From: Bacillota bacterium
GTDB taxonomy: Bacteria > Bacillota > Sulfobacillia > Sulfobacillales > Sulfobacillaceae
Direction of reading: 5' to 3'
DNA: 64,000 nucleotides
Assembly (NCBI GenBank): GCA_026627385.1
Contig: JAPNUR010000002.1
Location: 62,001-126,000 of the forward strand
Shown: positions 34,080 through 43,368 of the stretch, piece after piece
Layout of the letters: the number at the start of each line of letters is the position of its first letter
How positions within the stretch are numbered: the first letter of the stretch is position 1
Position numbers and translations under genes: made by a program
The notes under the pieces: generated by a model
What the model saw: only the letters and a program-made list of their open reading frames with translations
Databases searched by the model: none
What the model was told of the DNA's origin: nothing

Positions 34080-35261
34080 TTGGTGGAAACGGTGATTGTG
34101 GCCGGGGCGCGGACCCCGTTTGTGACCTTTGGGGGAGTGCTGAAAGATGTCCCCGCGGTAGATTTGGGCGCCACGGCGATTAGAGCGGCCGTGGAGCGGA
34201 GCGGGGTGGCGGGCGCGGAGATTGACTACGTCTGGATGGGCCAAGTGGTTCAGGCAGGCGCGGGGCAAATTCCCTCGCGCCAGGCGTCCATGAAGGCGGG
34301 GCTGCCCGAAACGGTTCCCTCGGAGACCATCAACAAAGTTTGTGCCTCCAGTTTAAGGGCGGTCAACCTCGCGGATATGGCCATCCGCGCCGGTGACGTG
34401 TCCATTGCCGTGGCCGGGGGCATGGAATCAATGAGTCAGGCGCCCTATTTGGTAAAGGGGGCCCGGTACGGGCTACGCATGGGCGACGTGCCGTTTGTCG
34501 ATGCTGTGGTTCATGACGGGCTGTGGTGCAGCTTCGGGCAGTGCCATATGGGCGTCTACGGCAGCGAAGTGGCCAAAGAATACCGCATCAGCCGCGACGC
34601 GCAAGATGACTGGGCGTATCAAAGTCATCAACGCGCGATTCACGCGATGGACAGCGGGAAGCTGGCCGAGGAGATCGTTCCCGTGTCGGTGCCGGTCAAG
34701 AAAGGGCCACCGGTTGTCGTTCAAGAGGATGTGGGGCCGCGGCGCGACACCACGCGCGAAAAGATGGCGCAACTGAAACCCGCATTCCAACCCGATGGCA
34801 CGGTGACCGCCGGCAATGCCCCGGGATTGACGGATGGAGCCTGCGCTTTGGTGCTGATGTCGCGAGAAGAGGCGGAGCGCCGCGGTATTCAGCCGTTAGC
34901 GCGGATTGTCTCTAGCGGTTGGGCTTCGCGCGAACCCAAATATCTTCATACGGTCCCAGCCTATGCTGCGGAGATGGCGTTGGCGCGCGCGGGGTTGACG
35001 GTGAAAGACCTGGCGTTGGCGGAAATCAATGAAGCGTTTGCGGCCGTGACGCTGACCAGCATGCAACTCCTCGGACTGAGCGCCGATCAGGTGAACGTCA
35101 ATGGCGGGGCGGTGGCGCTGGGTCATCCGATTGGCGCTTCGGGCGCCCGCATCCTGTTGACGTTGATTTTAGAGTTGAGGCGGCGCGGCGGCGGGTACGG
35201 CCTGGCCACCATTTGCAGTGGCGGTGGGCAGGGAGAAGCAACGGTGGTGCGCGTCGACTAG
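34080..35261 (+). CDS. Acetyl-CoA acetyltransferase (thiolase)
   Basis: A 393-residue thiolase. The acylated cysteine is C88 in NKVCASSLR, the catalytic His is H349 in GHPIGASGAR and the second cysteine is C379 in ICSGGGQGEA. NEAFAAV near 321 also fits. Biosynthetic (two acetyl-CoA to acetoacetyl-CoA) versus degradative use cannot be told from sequence. Start is TTG at 34080 directly followed by GTG at 34083, both behind GGAGGGC; either may be used. No other beta-oxidation gene is adjacent. Confidence 0.92.
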   Translation: MVETVIVAGARTPFVTFGGVLKDVPAVDLGATAIRAAVERSGVAGAEIDYVWMGQVVQAGAGQIPSRQASMKAGLPETVPSETINKVCASSLRAVNLADMAIRAGDVSIAVAGGMESMSQAPYLVKGARYGLRMGDVPFVDAVVHDGLWCSFGQCHMGVYGSEVAKEYRISRDAQDDWAYQSHQRAIHAMDSGKLAEEIVPVSVPVKKGPPVVVQEDVGPRRDTTREKMAQLKPAFQPDGTVTAGNAPGLTDGACALVLMSREEAERRGIQPLARIVSSGWASREPKYLHTVPAYAAEMALARAGLTVKDLALAEINEAFAAVTLTSMQLLGLSADQVNVNGGAVALGHPIGASGARILLTLILELRRRGGGYGLATICSGGGQGEATVVRVD

Positions 35262-35273
35262 TTGGCGGGCGTC

Positions 35274-36077
35274 TCAGGTTAAGGCACTGGGCGCCGCCGG
35301 CGGGTGTGTGGGGGAGGCCGGAGCGGGTTTCAGCGGCAGTTCTGTTGGCGTATGGATATGAAGGTGCGCCACATATTCTGGCAGCGTGACCAGGTGGTAT
35401 CCTTCGGCCTCCAGTACCGGCAAAATAGCCGCCAAGGCTTGGACTGTTTGGCTGCGGTTGCCTCCACTGTCATGCATGAGAATAATGGCGCCCGGCTTGG
35501 ACTGGGACAAGACCCGGCGGGTAATAAACGTGGTGCCCGGCATGGCCCAATCGCGCGTGTCGACTGACCAGAGGACCACCGTGTAGCCGTGCTCATTGAG
35601 GGTGCGCACCAATTGCGGACTCGAGTTCCCAAACGGCGGGCGATAAAAGGGGGTTAAGGGGAGGTGTTCGCGGGCGAACAATGCCTGGGTGCGCTCGGCA
35701 TCGCGCCAGGCGCCCTGGGCCCCGACCCGAAACAAGTTGACATGGTTGTAGCCATGGTTGGCTAACACCGAACCCTGTCGCACAATGTCGCGCGCCAGGT
35801 TGGGAAAGCGCGCAAGCTCGCTGCCGAGTACAAAGAAGGTGGCGTGGGCATGATAGCGGGTGAGAAGCGCCAGAATTTCAGGGGTGTAGCGCGGGGACGG
35901 CCCGTCGTCAAAGGTGAGGGCAATCAGGGGCGGTGCCGCTTTGGCGGTGTGTACCGCGGTTCGACGGCCAATGGCCCAAGACCAGCTTAACGTGACGAGC
36001 GCTCCGAAAACCATGGCGGTGGCAATGGCGCTAAGCCAGCGACCGTCTTTTGCGAGATGTGACACCAGAGCTTTCAT
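35274..36077 (-). CDS. Membrane-anchored polysaccharide deacetylase (NodB family)
   Basis: A 267-residue protein: N-terminal membrane anchor at about 16-38, then a NodB homology domain. Motif 1 is LTFDDGPS (near 52-59), motif 2 is HGYNHVN with the metal-binding His pair, motif 3 YRPPFGNS, and the MHDSGG segment near 218-223 gives motif 5. Expected to remove N-acetyl groups from peptidoglycan or another envelope polysaccharide. The ATG at 36077 has no strong ribosome binding site; an AAAGGAGG lies too far upstream (about 36 bases), so the start is uncertain. Confidence 0.85.
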   Translation of the reverse strand: MKALVSHLAKDGRWLSAIATAMVFGALVTLSWSWAIGRRTAVHTAKAAPPLIALTFDDGPSPRYTPEILALLTRYHAHATFFVLGSELARFPNLARDIVRQGSVLANHGYNHVNLFRVGAQGAWRDAERTQALFAREHLPLTPFYRPPFGNSSPQLVRTLNEHGYTVVLWSVDTRDWAMPGTTFITRRVLSQSKPGAIILMHDSGGNRSQTVQALAAILPVLEAEGYHLVTLPEYVAHLHIHTPTELPLKPAPASPTHPPAAPSALT

Positions 36078-36447
36078 GTGTGCGGGCGCGTCTCGGCATC
36101 TGGACGGGATGACGCGCGGCCGCCTCCTTTCTTTCGCGAATATCGGTTGCCCCCTATGATTAAAGCAGTCGATGCGAACCTGTCCCAAACCGACCGCCAA
36201 CTCATCCAAGGCGTGGCTAGTCCGGCCTGCGTCCACCGGGATAGGGCGGCGCCAATCACCAAGACAGCGCGTGACGCGAGTGCCGAGGCTAGCTGACGGG
36301 GCGAGGTGCCCTCGTGCCCAGGATTGGCGCCCCTCTCTCTTGGGTTTCCATCGACTCAGCGCCTCCCTCTTTGCACGATGTGATATGGTTATGATGAGTC
36401 GCTGGACATTATGAACTTCTTATGGACGTGTGAATTGAGTAGGGGCG
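36078..36447. other. Intergenic region, no gene seen
   Basis: About 370 bases between divergent genes. It contains an AAAGGAGG on the minus strand near 36120 without a start codon at proper distance, and an AT-rich patch near 36380-36420 on the plus strand, but no promoter pair good enough to call and no coding frame with a usable start. Confidence 0.4.
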
Positions 36448-36837
36448 GTGCAAGCTATCATGCAACGTGTAGCATTGGCGATCTTGGGTATGGGCGCGGT
36501 GGCATTCAGCATCCTTGGATGGGATCATTTAGCCCATTTGCTGCGGCAGGTGTTGGCGTTGGCGCTCTTAGGGTGGGTCTTAGGCATGCTTGGCCTGGCA
36601 TTAATGGTGGGACGGCGCAAGCGCCAACCGCGCGGTCGTCTCACGGGGGGAATTTTGCTGTCGGCCCTCGGGTTGGCACTCTTAGCCGTTCCCCATGATG
36701 GCCAGGGATTGCTGACTGGTCTACGCATTGGCTTTGCAGGCAGCGTGTTGGCCGTGATCCCTCACGTGTGGCGTATCTATCGCCGCCCTGGGCGCGACAT
36801 CACCAACGCCCCAACCCAGTCTCAGGAGGCTTTTTAA
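36448..36837 (+). CDS. Small four-helix membrane protein
   Basis: A 129-residue hydrophobic protein with segments at about 6-24, 30-52, 66-82 and 92-108, with an Arg/Lys-rich loop (GRRKRQPRGR) between the second and third. No family recognised. Start is GTG at 36448 or the ATG at 36460; AGGGG lies 2 and 14 bases upstream of them, so neither is ideal. It is immediately followed by moaC without a gap, so the two are likely cotranscribed. Confidence 0.65.
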   Translation: MQAIMQRVALAILGMGAVAFSILGWDHLAHLLRQVLALALLGWVLGMLGLALMVGRRKRQPRGRLTGGILLSALGLALLAVPHDGQGLLTGLRIGFAGSVLAVIPHVWRIYRRPGRDITNAPTQSQEAF

Positions 36838-37335
36838 ATGCCGTCTCATGATGAATTGCCGCACCTCGACGAAGCGGGCCATGTCCATCTGGTGGACGTG
36901 GCAGACAAACCGGTGACGCGGCGCCGGGCTGTCGCGACGGGACGTCTGTTGACGCGCGCTGCCGTGGTGGAGTTGGTCAAGGCCGGCCAAGCGCCTAAAG
37001 GAGATGTGTTGGCCACAGCACGGCTGGCAGCGATTCAAGCCGTCAAACGGACCAGTGACTGGATCCCCTTGGCGCATCCGGTGCCCGTTGAACATATTGC
37101 GGTGGACGTAGCCATGGATACCGCGGCGTTTCGGGTGCGGGTGGCGGTCGAGACCACAGCCAAAACGGGTGTGGAAATGGAGGCGTTAACCGGGGTGAGC
37201 GCGGCTTTGTTGACGTTATACGATATGCTGAAAGCTCAAGATCGGGCAATGACAATGACGGATATTCAACTGGAACTAAAGACAGGTGGGCGAAGTGGCG
37301 AATTTCGACGATCAGGCGCAGACCAAGCCGATTAA
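36838..37335 (+). CDS. moaC: Cyclic pyranopterin monophosphate synthase
   Basis: A 165-residue MoaC, which with MoaA converts GTP to cyclic pyranopterin monophosphate in molybdenum cofactor synthesis. Conserved blocks are KGDVLATARLAAIQAVKRT near 60-78, LAHPVPVEHI near 83-92 (catalytic His) and EMEALTGVSAALLTLYDMLKA near 118-138. The C-terminal tail overlaps the start of mog. MoaA, MoaD and MoaE are not in the window. Confidence 0.95.
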   Translation: MPSHDELPHLDEAGHVHLVDVADKPVTRRRAVATGRLLTRAAVVELVKAGQAPKGDVLATARLAAIQAVKRTSDWIPLAHPVPVEHIAVDVAMDTAAFRVRVAVETTAKTGVEMEALTGVSAALLTLYDMLKAQDRAMTMTDIQLELKTGGRSGEFRRSGADQAD

Positions 37336-37816
37336 GGTGGCCGTGTTAACGAGTAGTGATGGCGCTGCCCGCGGAGAGCGCGAGGACGTTTCCGGCCAGC
37401 ATTTGCGCGATTTTGGCAACGAGATTGGCACAGTCGTGGACTATTGCATTCTCCCAGATGAGGCGGAGCGTCTCGAACGACAGTTGTGGCAATGGATTCA
37501 AGCGGGCGTTCATATTATCTTCACCACCGGGGGCACAGGGTTGGGTCCTCGCGATGTGATGCCGGAAGTCACGCGCCGCGTGATCGACCGAGAAATTCCC
37601 GGCATGGCGGAGGCCATGCGCCAGGAATCGTTGAAGCATACGCCGTTTGGCATGATTTCGCGACAAGTGGCCGGGGTCGCCCGGAACACGCTCATTATCA
37701 ATTTTCCGGGTTCCCCGCGAGCGGTGGATGAGTTGTGGCCCGTGGTGCGGCCCGTGCTGCCGCATCTGGTAGACCTGATCAGCGGGCACACTCGTCATGA
37801 CCACCCATCGTCCTAA
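37286..37816 (+). CDS. mog: Molybdenum cofactor adenylyltransferase MogA/MoaB type
   Basis: A 176-residue MPT-binding domain protein that adenylates molybdopterin before metal insertion. Marks: VAVLTSSDGAARGEREDVSG near 18-37, TTGGTGLGPRDVMPE near 80-94 and NFPGSPRAVDE near 144-154. It starts at GTG 37286 (or GTG 37295, better spaced from CAGGTGGG), overlapping moaC by 50 bases or fewer. With moaC it could serve the molybdopterin oxidoreductase at 10.2-12.2 kb. Confidence 0.9.
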   Translation: MGEVANFDDQAQTKPIKVAVLTSSDGAARGEREDVSGQHLRDFGNEIGTVVDYCILPDEAERLERQLWQWIQAGVHIIFTTGGTGLGPRDVMPEVTRRVIDREIPGMAEAMRQESLKHTPFGMISRQVAGVARNTLIINFPGSPRAVDELWPVVRPVLPHLVDLISGHTRHDHPSS

Positions 37817-37915
37817 CGCTGCCTAATGGGTTCCCAAAGTCCGCAGGTTTTCTCGTCGCATTGGGTCAGAGAAACCTCACGCCGCGATCGACCAAAAATC
37901 TTTGCCGGAATATAT

Positions 37916-37944
37916 TTGACGCGAACCCAGAGATTCGCTATTAT
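37916..37944 (+). promoter_or_regulatory. groESL sigmaA promoter
   Basis: TTGACG at 37916-37921, a 17-base spacer and TATTAT at 37939-37944. The CIRCE operator begins 16 bases downstream, so it overlaps the expected transcript start region and 5' leader. Confidence 0.85.
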
Positions 37945-37959
37945 GCCATATGGAATCTG

Positions 37960-37986
37960 TTAGCACTCGCGTTTAATGAGTGCTAA
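37960..37986 (+). promoter_or_regulatory. CIRCE operator (HrcA binding site)
   Basis: TTAGCACTC-N9-GAGTGCTAA, an exact match to the CIRCE consensus with nine-base arms. HrcA binding here represses groESL until heat stress draws GroEL away. The hrcA gene is not in this window. Confidence 0.97.
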
Positions 37987-38037
37987 CACCACCATACCGA
38001 TTCATCGCACACCTAGCGCGATTTGAGGAGGGATACC

Positions 38038-38340
38038 GTGGAAATTCGTCCGTTGAGCGACCATGTGGTCGTTAAGCCTATCACCGAAGAAAAGACTGTG
38101 GCAGGGATCGTCCTGCCCGATACGGCTAAAGATAAGCTGACGCGAGGGGAAGTCCTGGCTGTTGGCAGCGGTCGGCTGTTGGAGAATGGCGGGCGGGCGC
38201 CGTTGGAAGTGAAGGTCGGCGATGTCGTGCTGTTTTCCAGCGAAGCGGGCCAAAAAGTACGAATTGATGATGCGGATTACCTGCTGTTGCGTGAAGCCGA
38301 CATTTTGGCCGTACTGCAAAGTGCGTCGGTGTTAGCATAG
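38038..38340 (+). CDS. groES: Co-chaperonin GroES
   Basis: A 100-residue GroES. Starts with GTG at 38038 after GAGGAGGG (an upstream in-frame codon at 38023 lies before this site). Family marks are IRPLSDHVVVKP at the start, the mobile loop around KTVAGIVLPDTAKDK (21-35) and VKVGDVVLFSSEAG near 60-73. Forms the heptameric cap of GroEL. Thirty bases before groEL. Confidence 0.97.
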   Translation: MEIRPLSDHVVVKPITEEKTVAGIVLPDTAKDKLTRGEVLAVGSGRLLENGGRAPLEVKVGDVVLFSSEAGQKVRIDDADYLLLREADILAVLQSASVLA

Positions 38341-40002
<1,662 letters not shown>

Positions 40003-40017
40003 AGGGATTCGGAGAGT

Positions 40018-40044
40018 GGGGGCCGTTGGCCCCCCTTTTCTTTT
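40018..40044 (+). terminator. Rho-independent terminator of groESL
   Basis: GGGGGCC-GTT-GGCCCCC followed by CTTTTCTTTT, 15 bases after the groEL stop codon. Classic intrinsic terminator. Confidence 0.9.
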
Positions 40045-40068
40045 GCGAAGGGATGTTATGATTCGCAA
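40043..40068 (+). promoter_or_regulatory. Inverted repeat over possible promoter of the coiled-coil gene
   Basis: TTGCGAA at 40043-40049 and TTCGCAA at 40062-40068, 12 bases apart, enclosing a TATGAT (40056-40061) that may be a -10. Another GCGAAT half-site is at 40085-40090 and pairs with ATTCGC at 40061-40066. Such repeated GCGAA half-sites suggest a dimeric repressor site; the regulator is unknown. Confidence 0.4.
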
Positions 40069-40136
40069 GTATCGGAATGGAATCGCGAATGATGGGAACA
40101 ATAAAGGTGACTCGTATTCAAGGAGGAGAAATCACG

Positions 40137-40622
40137 GTGGAAGTTACCCTAGCTCAACTGGTGCAAATGGCTCCCGAACTCGGGGCACTCTTGCGCGACG
40201 ACGTGCGGCATGGCCGCCTGCCGGCGACGAGAAAGCGGGGCGTCGCGGGCCGCCCGTATGTGTTGCGAACGGAAGACTTAGAATCTGCAGGACGTCCTGA
40301 ATATCGCGAATTAGCCGAAGCGCTTAATCGCACGCCAGAGATGGCCATGACGCGCACGAAACGGAGTGTTGCAGCGGCTAGTTACGGCATGCGCTCGGAA
40401 GGCAGTGAATTGTTCGATATTGTGGAGTCTCAGCACATGATGCTAAAAGATTTAGTTCAGGTTTTGACAGAAGAGATGCGCGGTCGGTACGACCGCATTG
40501 ACCGTCAGCAAATGCAGATGCAGGAGCTGTCCTACAAATTAGGGCAAGCGCACCAAGAGATTGCCCGGCTAGAACGCCTGTTAGCGGAGCGCAGTTTTGC
40601 GCGCGTAGATGAAGCCAAATAA
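40137..40622 (+). CDS. Hypothetical coiled-coil protein
   Basis: A 161-residue protein of no named family. The N-terminal third (VTLAQLVQMAPELGALLRDDVRHG to RPYVLRTEDL) could be a small helical DNA-binding unit; residues about 95-155 are a coiled coil rich in Gln and Met (RQQMQMQELSYKLGQAHQEIARLERLL). The GTG at 40137 has an ideal AAGGAGGAG at 40120-40128, so the longer frame from 40077 is rejected. Lies alone between two terminators behind a palindromic region that it might regulate (inference). Confidence 0.7.
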   Translation: MEVTLAQLVQMAPELGALLRDDVRHGRLPATRKRGVAGRPYVLRTEDLESAGRPEYRELAEALNRTPEMAMTRTKRSVAAASYGMRSEGSELFDIVESQHMMLKDLVQVLTEEMRGRYDRIDRQQMQMQELSYKLGQAHQEIARLERLLAERSFARVDEAK

Positions 40623-40632
40623 CCGGTGTCAC

Positions 40633-40662
40633 AGCCCCAAGCGTCGCTTGGGGCTCATTTTT
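40633..40662 (+). terminator. Rho-independent terminator
   Basis: AGCCCCAAGC-GTC-GCTTGGGGCT, a perfect 10-bp stem, followed by CATTTTT; 10 bases after the stop of the coiled-coil gene. Confidence 0.9.
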
Positions 40663-40754
40663 CGGGACGGGACACAAGGAGTCAGTGACTGTTGTTTCGC
40701 AATCAAATCCGGTAATATGGAAGCAATCTCAGGATTGTGGAGGAGTCAATCGCG

Positions 40755-41135
40755 ATGCGCGAGAGCGAACCAATGCTTTTTTCCATCGGTGAGGTGAAAG
40801 CTCGCACGGGATTAACAGAGCGACGGATTCGCTACTACGAAAGTCTGAAGCTGTTGACCGTCCGCCGCAGCGAAGGCAATCAGCGGCTCTATTCGCAGCG
40901 AGATATCGAGCGCTTACTGGAGATTAAAAGGCTCTTGGATTCAGGCATGTCGCTCAAGGCGGTGAGAGCGCAGCTATCGGAATCTCCGGTAGAGGTGGAA
41001 CGCGATGCCGACAGCTACTTTGAAGGCAAGCGCATTGCCCACGGGCAGCGGCCTCGGCACGCGTCATTGTATCCATTAAAAGACCGTGCTTTGATTTTAC
41101 GGCGATTAAATCGGGATGAGGACAGAGAGGAGTAA
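40755..41135 (+). CDS. MerR family transcriptional regulator (GlnR-like)
   Basis: A 126-residue regulator with an N-terminal MerR winged helix: FSIGEVKARTGLTERRIRYYESLKLL near 9-34 and the wing RRSEGNQRLYSQRDI. The remaining 55 residues are short and basic and lack cysteines for metal sensing. Size and pattern resemble GlnR/TnrA, the nitrogen regulators, more than metal sensors, but no GlnR operator (TGTNA-N7-TNACA) was identified nearby. Start at the ATG 40755 after GGAGGAG. Precedes hpt and guaA by 5 bases, so may be transcribed with them. Confidence 0.8.
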   Translation: MRESEPMLFSIGEVKARTGLTERRIRYYESLKLLTVRRSEGNQRLYSQRDIERLLEIKRLLDSGMSLKAVRAQLSESPVEVERDADSYFEGKRIAHGQRPRHASLYPLKDRALILRRLNRDEDREE

Positions 41136-41140
41136 CGTGT

Positions 41141-41680
41141 GTGCAGACAAGAGCCGGGGAGCAACTCGAGGTGCTCATTCAGGCCCAGGACATCCGGTTG
41201 CGCGTCGAACAGCTGGGAGCGCGGATTACCTACGATTATCAGGATAAGGACCTGATTTTAATTGGGATCTTAAAAGGATCCTTTGTTTTTGTGGCTGATT
41301 TGGCCCGCGCTATCGATTTGCCCCTGGCGATTGACTTTATGGCGGTCTCATCTTATGGCATGTCCACCCAGTCGTCTGGCGTCGTGCGCATCATCAAAGA
41401 TCTCGACCACAGCGTGGAGCAAAAACATGTGTTAGTGGTCGAAGATATCGTGGATACGGGCCTCACGCTCAATTACATTTACGGCCACGTGAAATCGCGC
41501 GGAGCCGCCTCGGTAAAAATTTGTGCCTTGCTGGATAAGGCGTCCCGCCGCCAAGTAGCGGTTCCGGTGCATTATAAAGGGTTTGAGATTCCCGACGAAT
41601 TTGTCGTGGGTTATGGCCTCGACGTGGAAGAACGCTATCGCAATTTAGCCGACATCTGTCGGGTGGTACACACCTCATGA
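41141..41680 (+). CDS. hpt: Hypoxanthine phosphoribosyltransferase
   Basis: A 179-residue salvage enzyme making IMP or GMP from hypoxanthine or guanine and PRPP. The PRPP loop is VLVVEDIVDTGLTLNYI near 97-113; ILKGSFVFVADLAR near 44-57 and VVGYGLDVEERYRNL near 154-168 also fit. GTG start after GAGAGGAG. Its stop overlaps the guaA start by 4 bases, coupling salvage to GMP synthesis. Confidence 0.95.
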   Translation: MQTRAGEQLEVLIQAQDIRLRVEQLGARITYDYQDKDLILIGILKGSFVFVADLARAIDLPLAIDFMAVSSYGMSTQSSGVVRIIKDLDHSVEQKHVLVVEDIVDTGLTLNYIYGHVKSRGAASVKICALLDKASRRQVAVPVHYKGFEIPDEFVVGYGLDVEERYRNLADICRVVHTS

Positions 41681-43200
41681 CCAGTCGCGTCATCGTGTTG
41701 GATTTTGGTGCCCAGTATAGCCAGCTGATTGCCCGGCGCGTGCGCGAGGCCGGGGTGTTTTCTGAAGTGTTGCCGGGCGACACGCCGGCCCGGGTGATTC
41801 GCGAAAAGCAGCCTCAGGCGCTGATTCTTTCCGGAGGCCCGGCGAGCGTCTTTGAGCCGGGCGCGCCGTCGCCCGATCCGGCAATTTTTGAGTTAGGGAT
41901 TCCGATGCTCGGCATTTGCTATGGCATGCAAATTATGGCGAAAATGCTCGGGGGGACGGTGGAACCGGCGCCCGACCGCGAGTATGGCCGGGCTGAGATG
42001 ACCATCACCGGCGACTCGTTATTGCTAGCTGGCATGGCGAATCCCTCCGTGGTGTGGATGAGCCACGGCGACTTGGTCCGCACCGCGCCCCCAGGCTTTG
42101 AAGTCCTGGCCTCCACTCCCCGGACGCCGATCGCGGCGTTTGCCTATCCTGAACGCCATTGGTGGGCAGTCCAATTTCATCCGGAAGTGCACCACACGCC
42201 GGAGGGAGCGGCTGTATTTCGGAATTTTTTGTTTCGCATTGCCCGGTTGGTGCCAGACTGGCAACCCACGGCGTTTGTCGAGCAGGCGGTGGCCGACGTG
42301 CGCGCCAAAGTGGGCGATGACCGCGCTTTTGTCGCGCTGTCCGGCGGGGTCGACTCCGCAGTGGCGGCAGCCATCGCCCGTCAAGCCATTGGGGATCGGC
42401 TGACGGCGGTACTCATCGACCATGGGCTCATGCGGGCCGGTGAGATCGAGGAGATCCAGCGGGCGTTTGCCGACATCGACCTGCACGTGGTTCGGGCAGC
42501 CCCGCAATTTTTTCGCGCGCTGCAGGGCGTTACAGATCCGGAAATGAAGCGCAAGGTGATTGGCCGGGAATTTATTCGCGCATTTGAGCAGGCTCAAGAG
42601 GCGATCGGGCCCACGACGGTGCTGATTCAGGGCACGGTCTATCCTGACGTGATTGAATCGGGGGGACAAGGTCACGCGAAGACCATTAAATCGCACCATA
42701 ATGTGGGAGGATTGCCGTCCGACGTGGCGTTTCGCGTGGTGGAACCCTTGCGCTGGTTATTTAAAGATGAAGTGCGGCGCGTGGGCGAGCAACTCGGCCT
42801 GCCTCCGTCATTGGTCTGGCGCCAGCCCTTTCCAGGCCCTGGCCTCGCGGTGCGGGTCTTGGGGGAAGTGACCGAGGACAAAGTCGCAGTCTTGCGTCAG
42901 GCCGATCGCATTGTGCGCGAGGAGCTAGTGCGCGCCGGACTCGAGCGCCAGATCTGGCAAGCTTTTGCGGTGCTGATGAATGTGCGTGCGGTGGGCGTGA
43001 TGGGGGATAATCGGACGTATGGCTACGCGGTGGCGATCCGCGCGGTGGATAGCGAAGACGGCATGACCGCGGATTGGGTGCGCCTGCCGTACGAAGTGCT
43101 GGATCGCATGGCAAGCCGCATTGTGGGTGAGGTGCCGGAAATTACGCGGGTGGTTTACGATGTGACCTCCAAACCGCCAGCCACCATTGAATGGGAATAG
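41677..43200 (+). CDS. guaA: GMP synthase (glutamine-hydrolysing)
   Basis: A 507-residue enzyme converting XMP to GMP. N-terminal class I amidotransferase with C81 in GICYGMQIM and the His-Glu pair in QFHPEV near 168; ATP pyrophosphatase domain with LSGGVDSAVAA near 224-234; C-terminal dimerisation domain ending in KPPATIEWE, the family signature end. Overlaps hpt by 4 bases; strong terminator follows, separating it from the pur operon. Confidence 0.97.
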   Translation: MTSRVIVLDFGAQYSQLIARRVREAGVFSEVLPGDTPARVIREKQPQALILSGGPASVFEPGAPSPDPAIFELGIPMLGICYGMQIMAKMLGGTVEPAPDREYGRAEMTITGDSLLLAGMANPSVVWMSHGDLVRTAPPGFEVLASTPRTPIAAFAYPERHWWAVQFHPEVHHTPEGAAVFRNFLFRIARLVPDWQPTAFVEQAVADVRAKVGDDRAFVALSGGVDSAVAAAIARQAIGDRLTAVLIDHGLMRAGEIEEIQRAFADIDLHVVRAAPQFFRALQGVTDPEMKRKVIGREFIRAFEQAQEAIGPTTVLIQGTVYPDVIESGGQGHAKTIKSHHNVGGLPSDVAFRVVEPLRWLFKDEVRRVGEQLGLPPSLVWRQPFPGPGLAVRVLGEVTEDKVAVLRQADRIVREELVRAGLERQIWQAFAVLMNVRAVGVMGDNRTYGYAVAIRAVDSEDGMTADWVRLPYEVLDRMASRIVGEVPEITRVVYDVTSKPPATIEWE

Positions 43201-43213
43201 CCCACGGACAGAC

Positions 43214-43244
43214 ACTGGCACGGAATTCCCGTGCCAGTTTTTTT
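43214..43244 (+). terminator. Rho-independent terminator after guaA
   Basis: ACTGGCACGG-AATTC-CCGTGCCAGT followed by a run of seven T. A textbook intrinsic terminator 13 bases after the stop. Confidence 0.95.
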
Positions 43245-43307
43245 CTGCGAACCTTGTGATATTGCATGAATTCTTCAGCCTTGACAAATCAATATGCTCA
43301 AATGCGC

Positions 43308-43352
43308 TGGTTGTCTGCGAACGTTTTGTGTAAAATGAAAGTACAACGTTCG
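43308..43352 (+). promoter_or_regulatory. pur operon promoter with PurR-type PurBoxes
   Basis: A -10 TAAAAT lies at 43331-43336 with a weak -35 TGGTTG at 43308-43313 (17-base spacer). Two inverted half-sites flank the -10: CGAACGTT at 43318-43325 and AACGTTCG at 43345-43352. The second, read on the minus strand, is TTTTTCCGAACGTT, close to the Bacillus PurBox AWWWCCGAACWWT. The gap between boxes is 19 bases, slightly longer than the 16-17 usual in Bacillus. PRPP-relieved repression by a PurR is inferred; purR is not in the window. Confidence 0.7.
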
Positions 43353-43368
43353 GAAAAAGGGGTGCGCC

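Noticed and set aside
42025-42699. 224-codon open frame antisense to guaA
   Set aside because: Composition rich in Arg, His and Pro typical of shadow frames; guaA is certain.
43281-43286. Perfect TTGACA as -35 of purB
   Set aside because: No -10 at 16-18 bases; the clear TAAAAT is 44 bases downstream.
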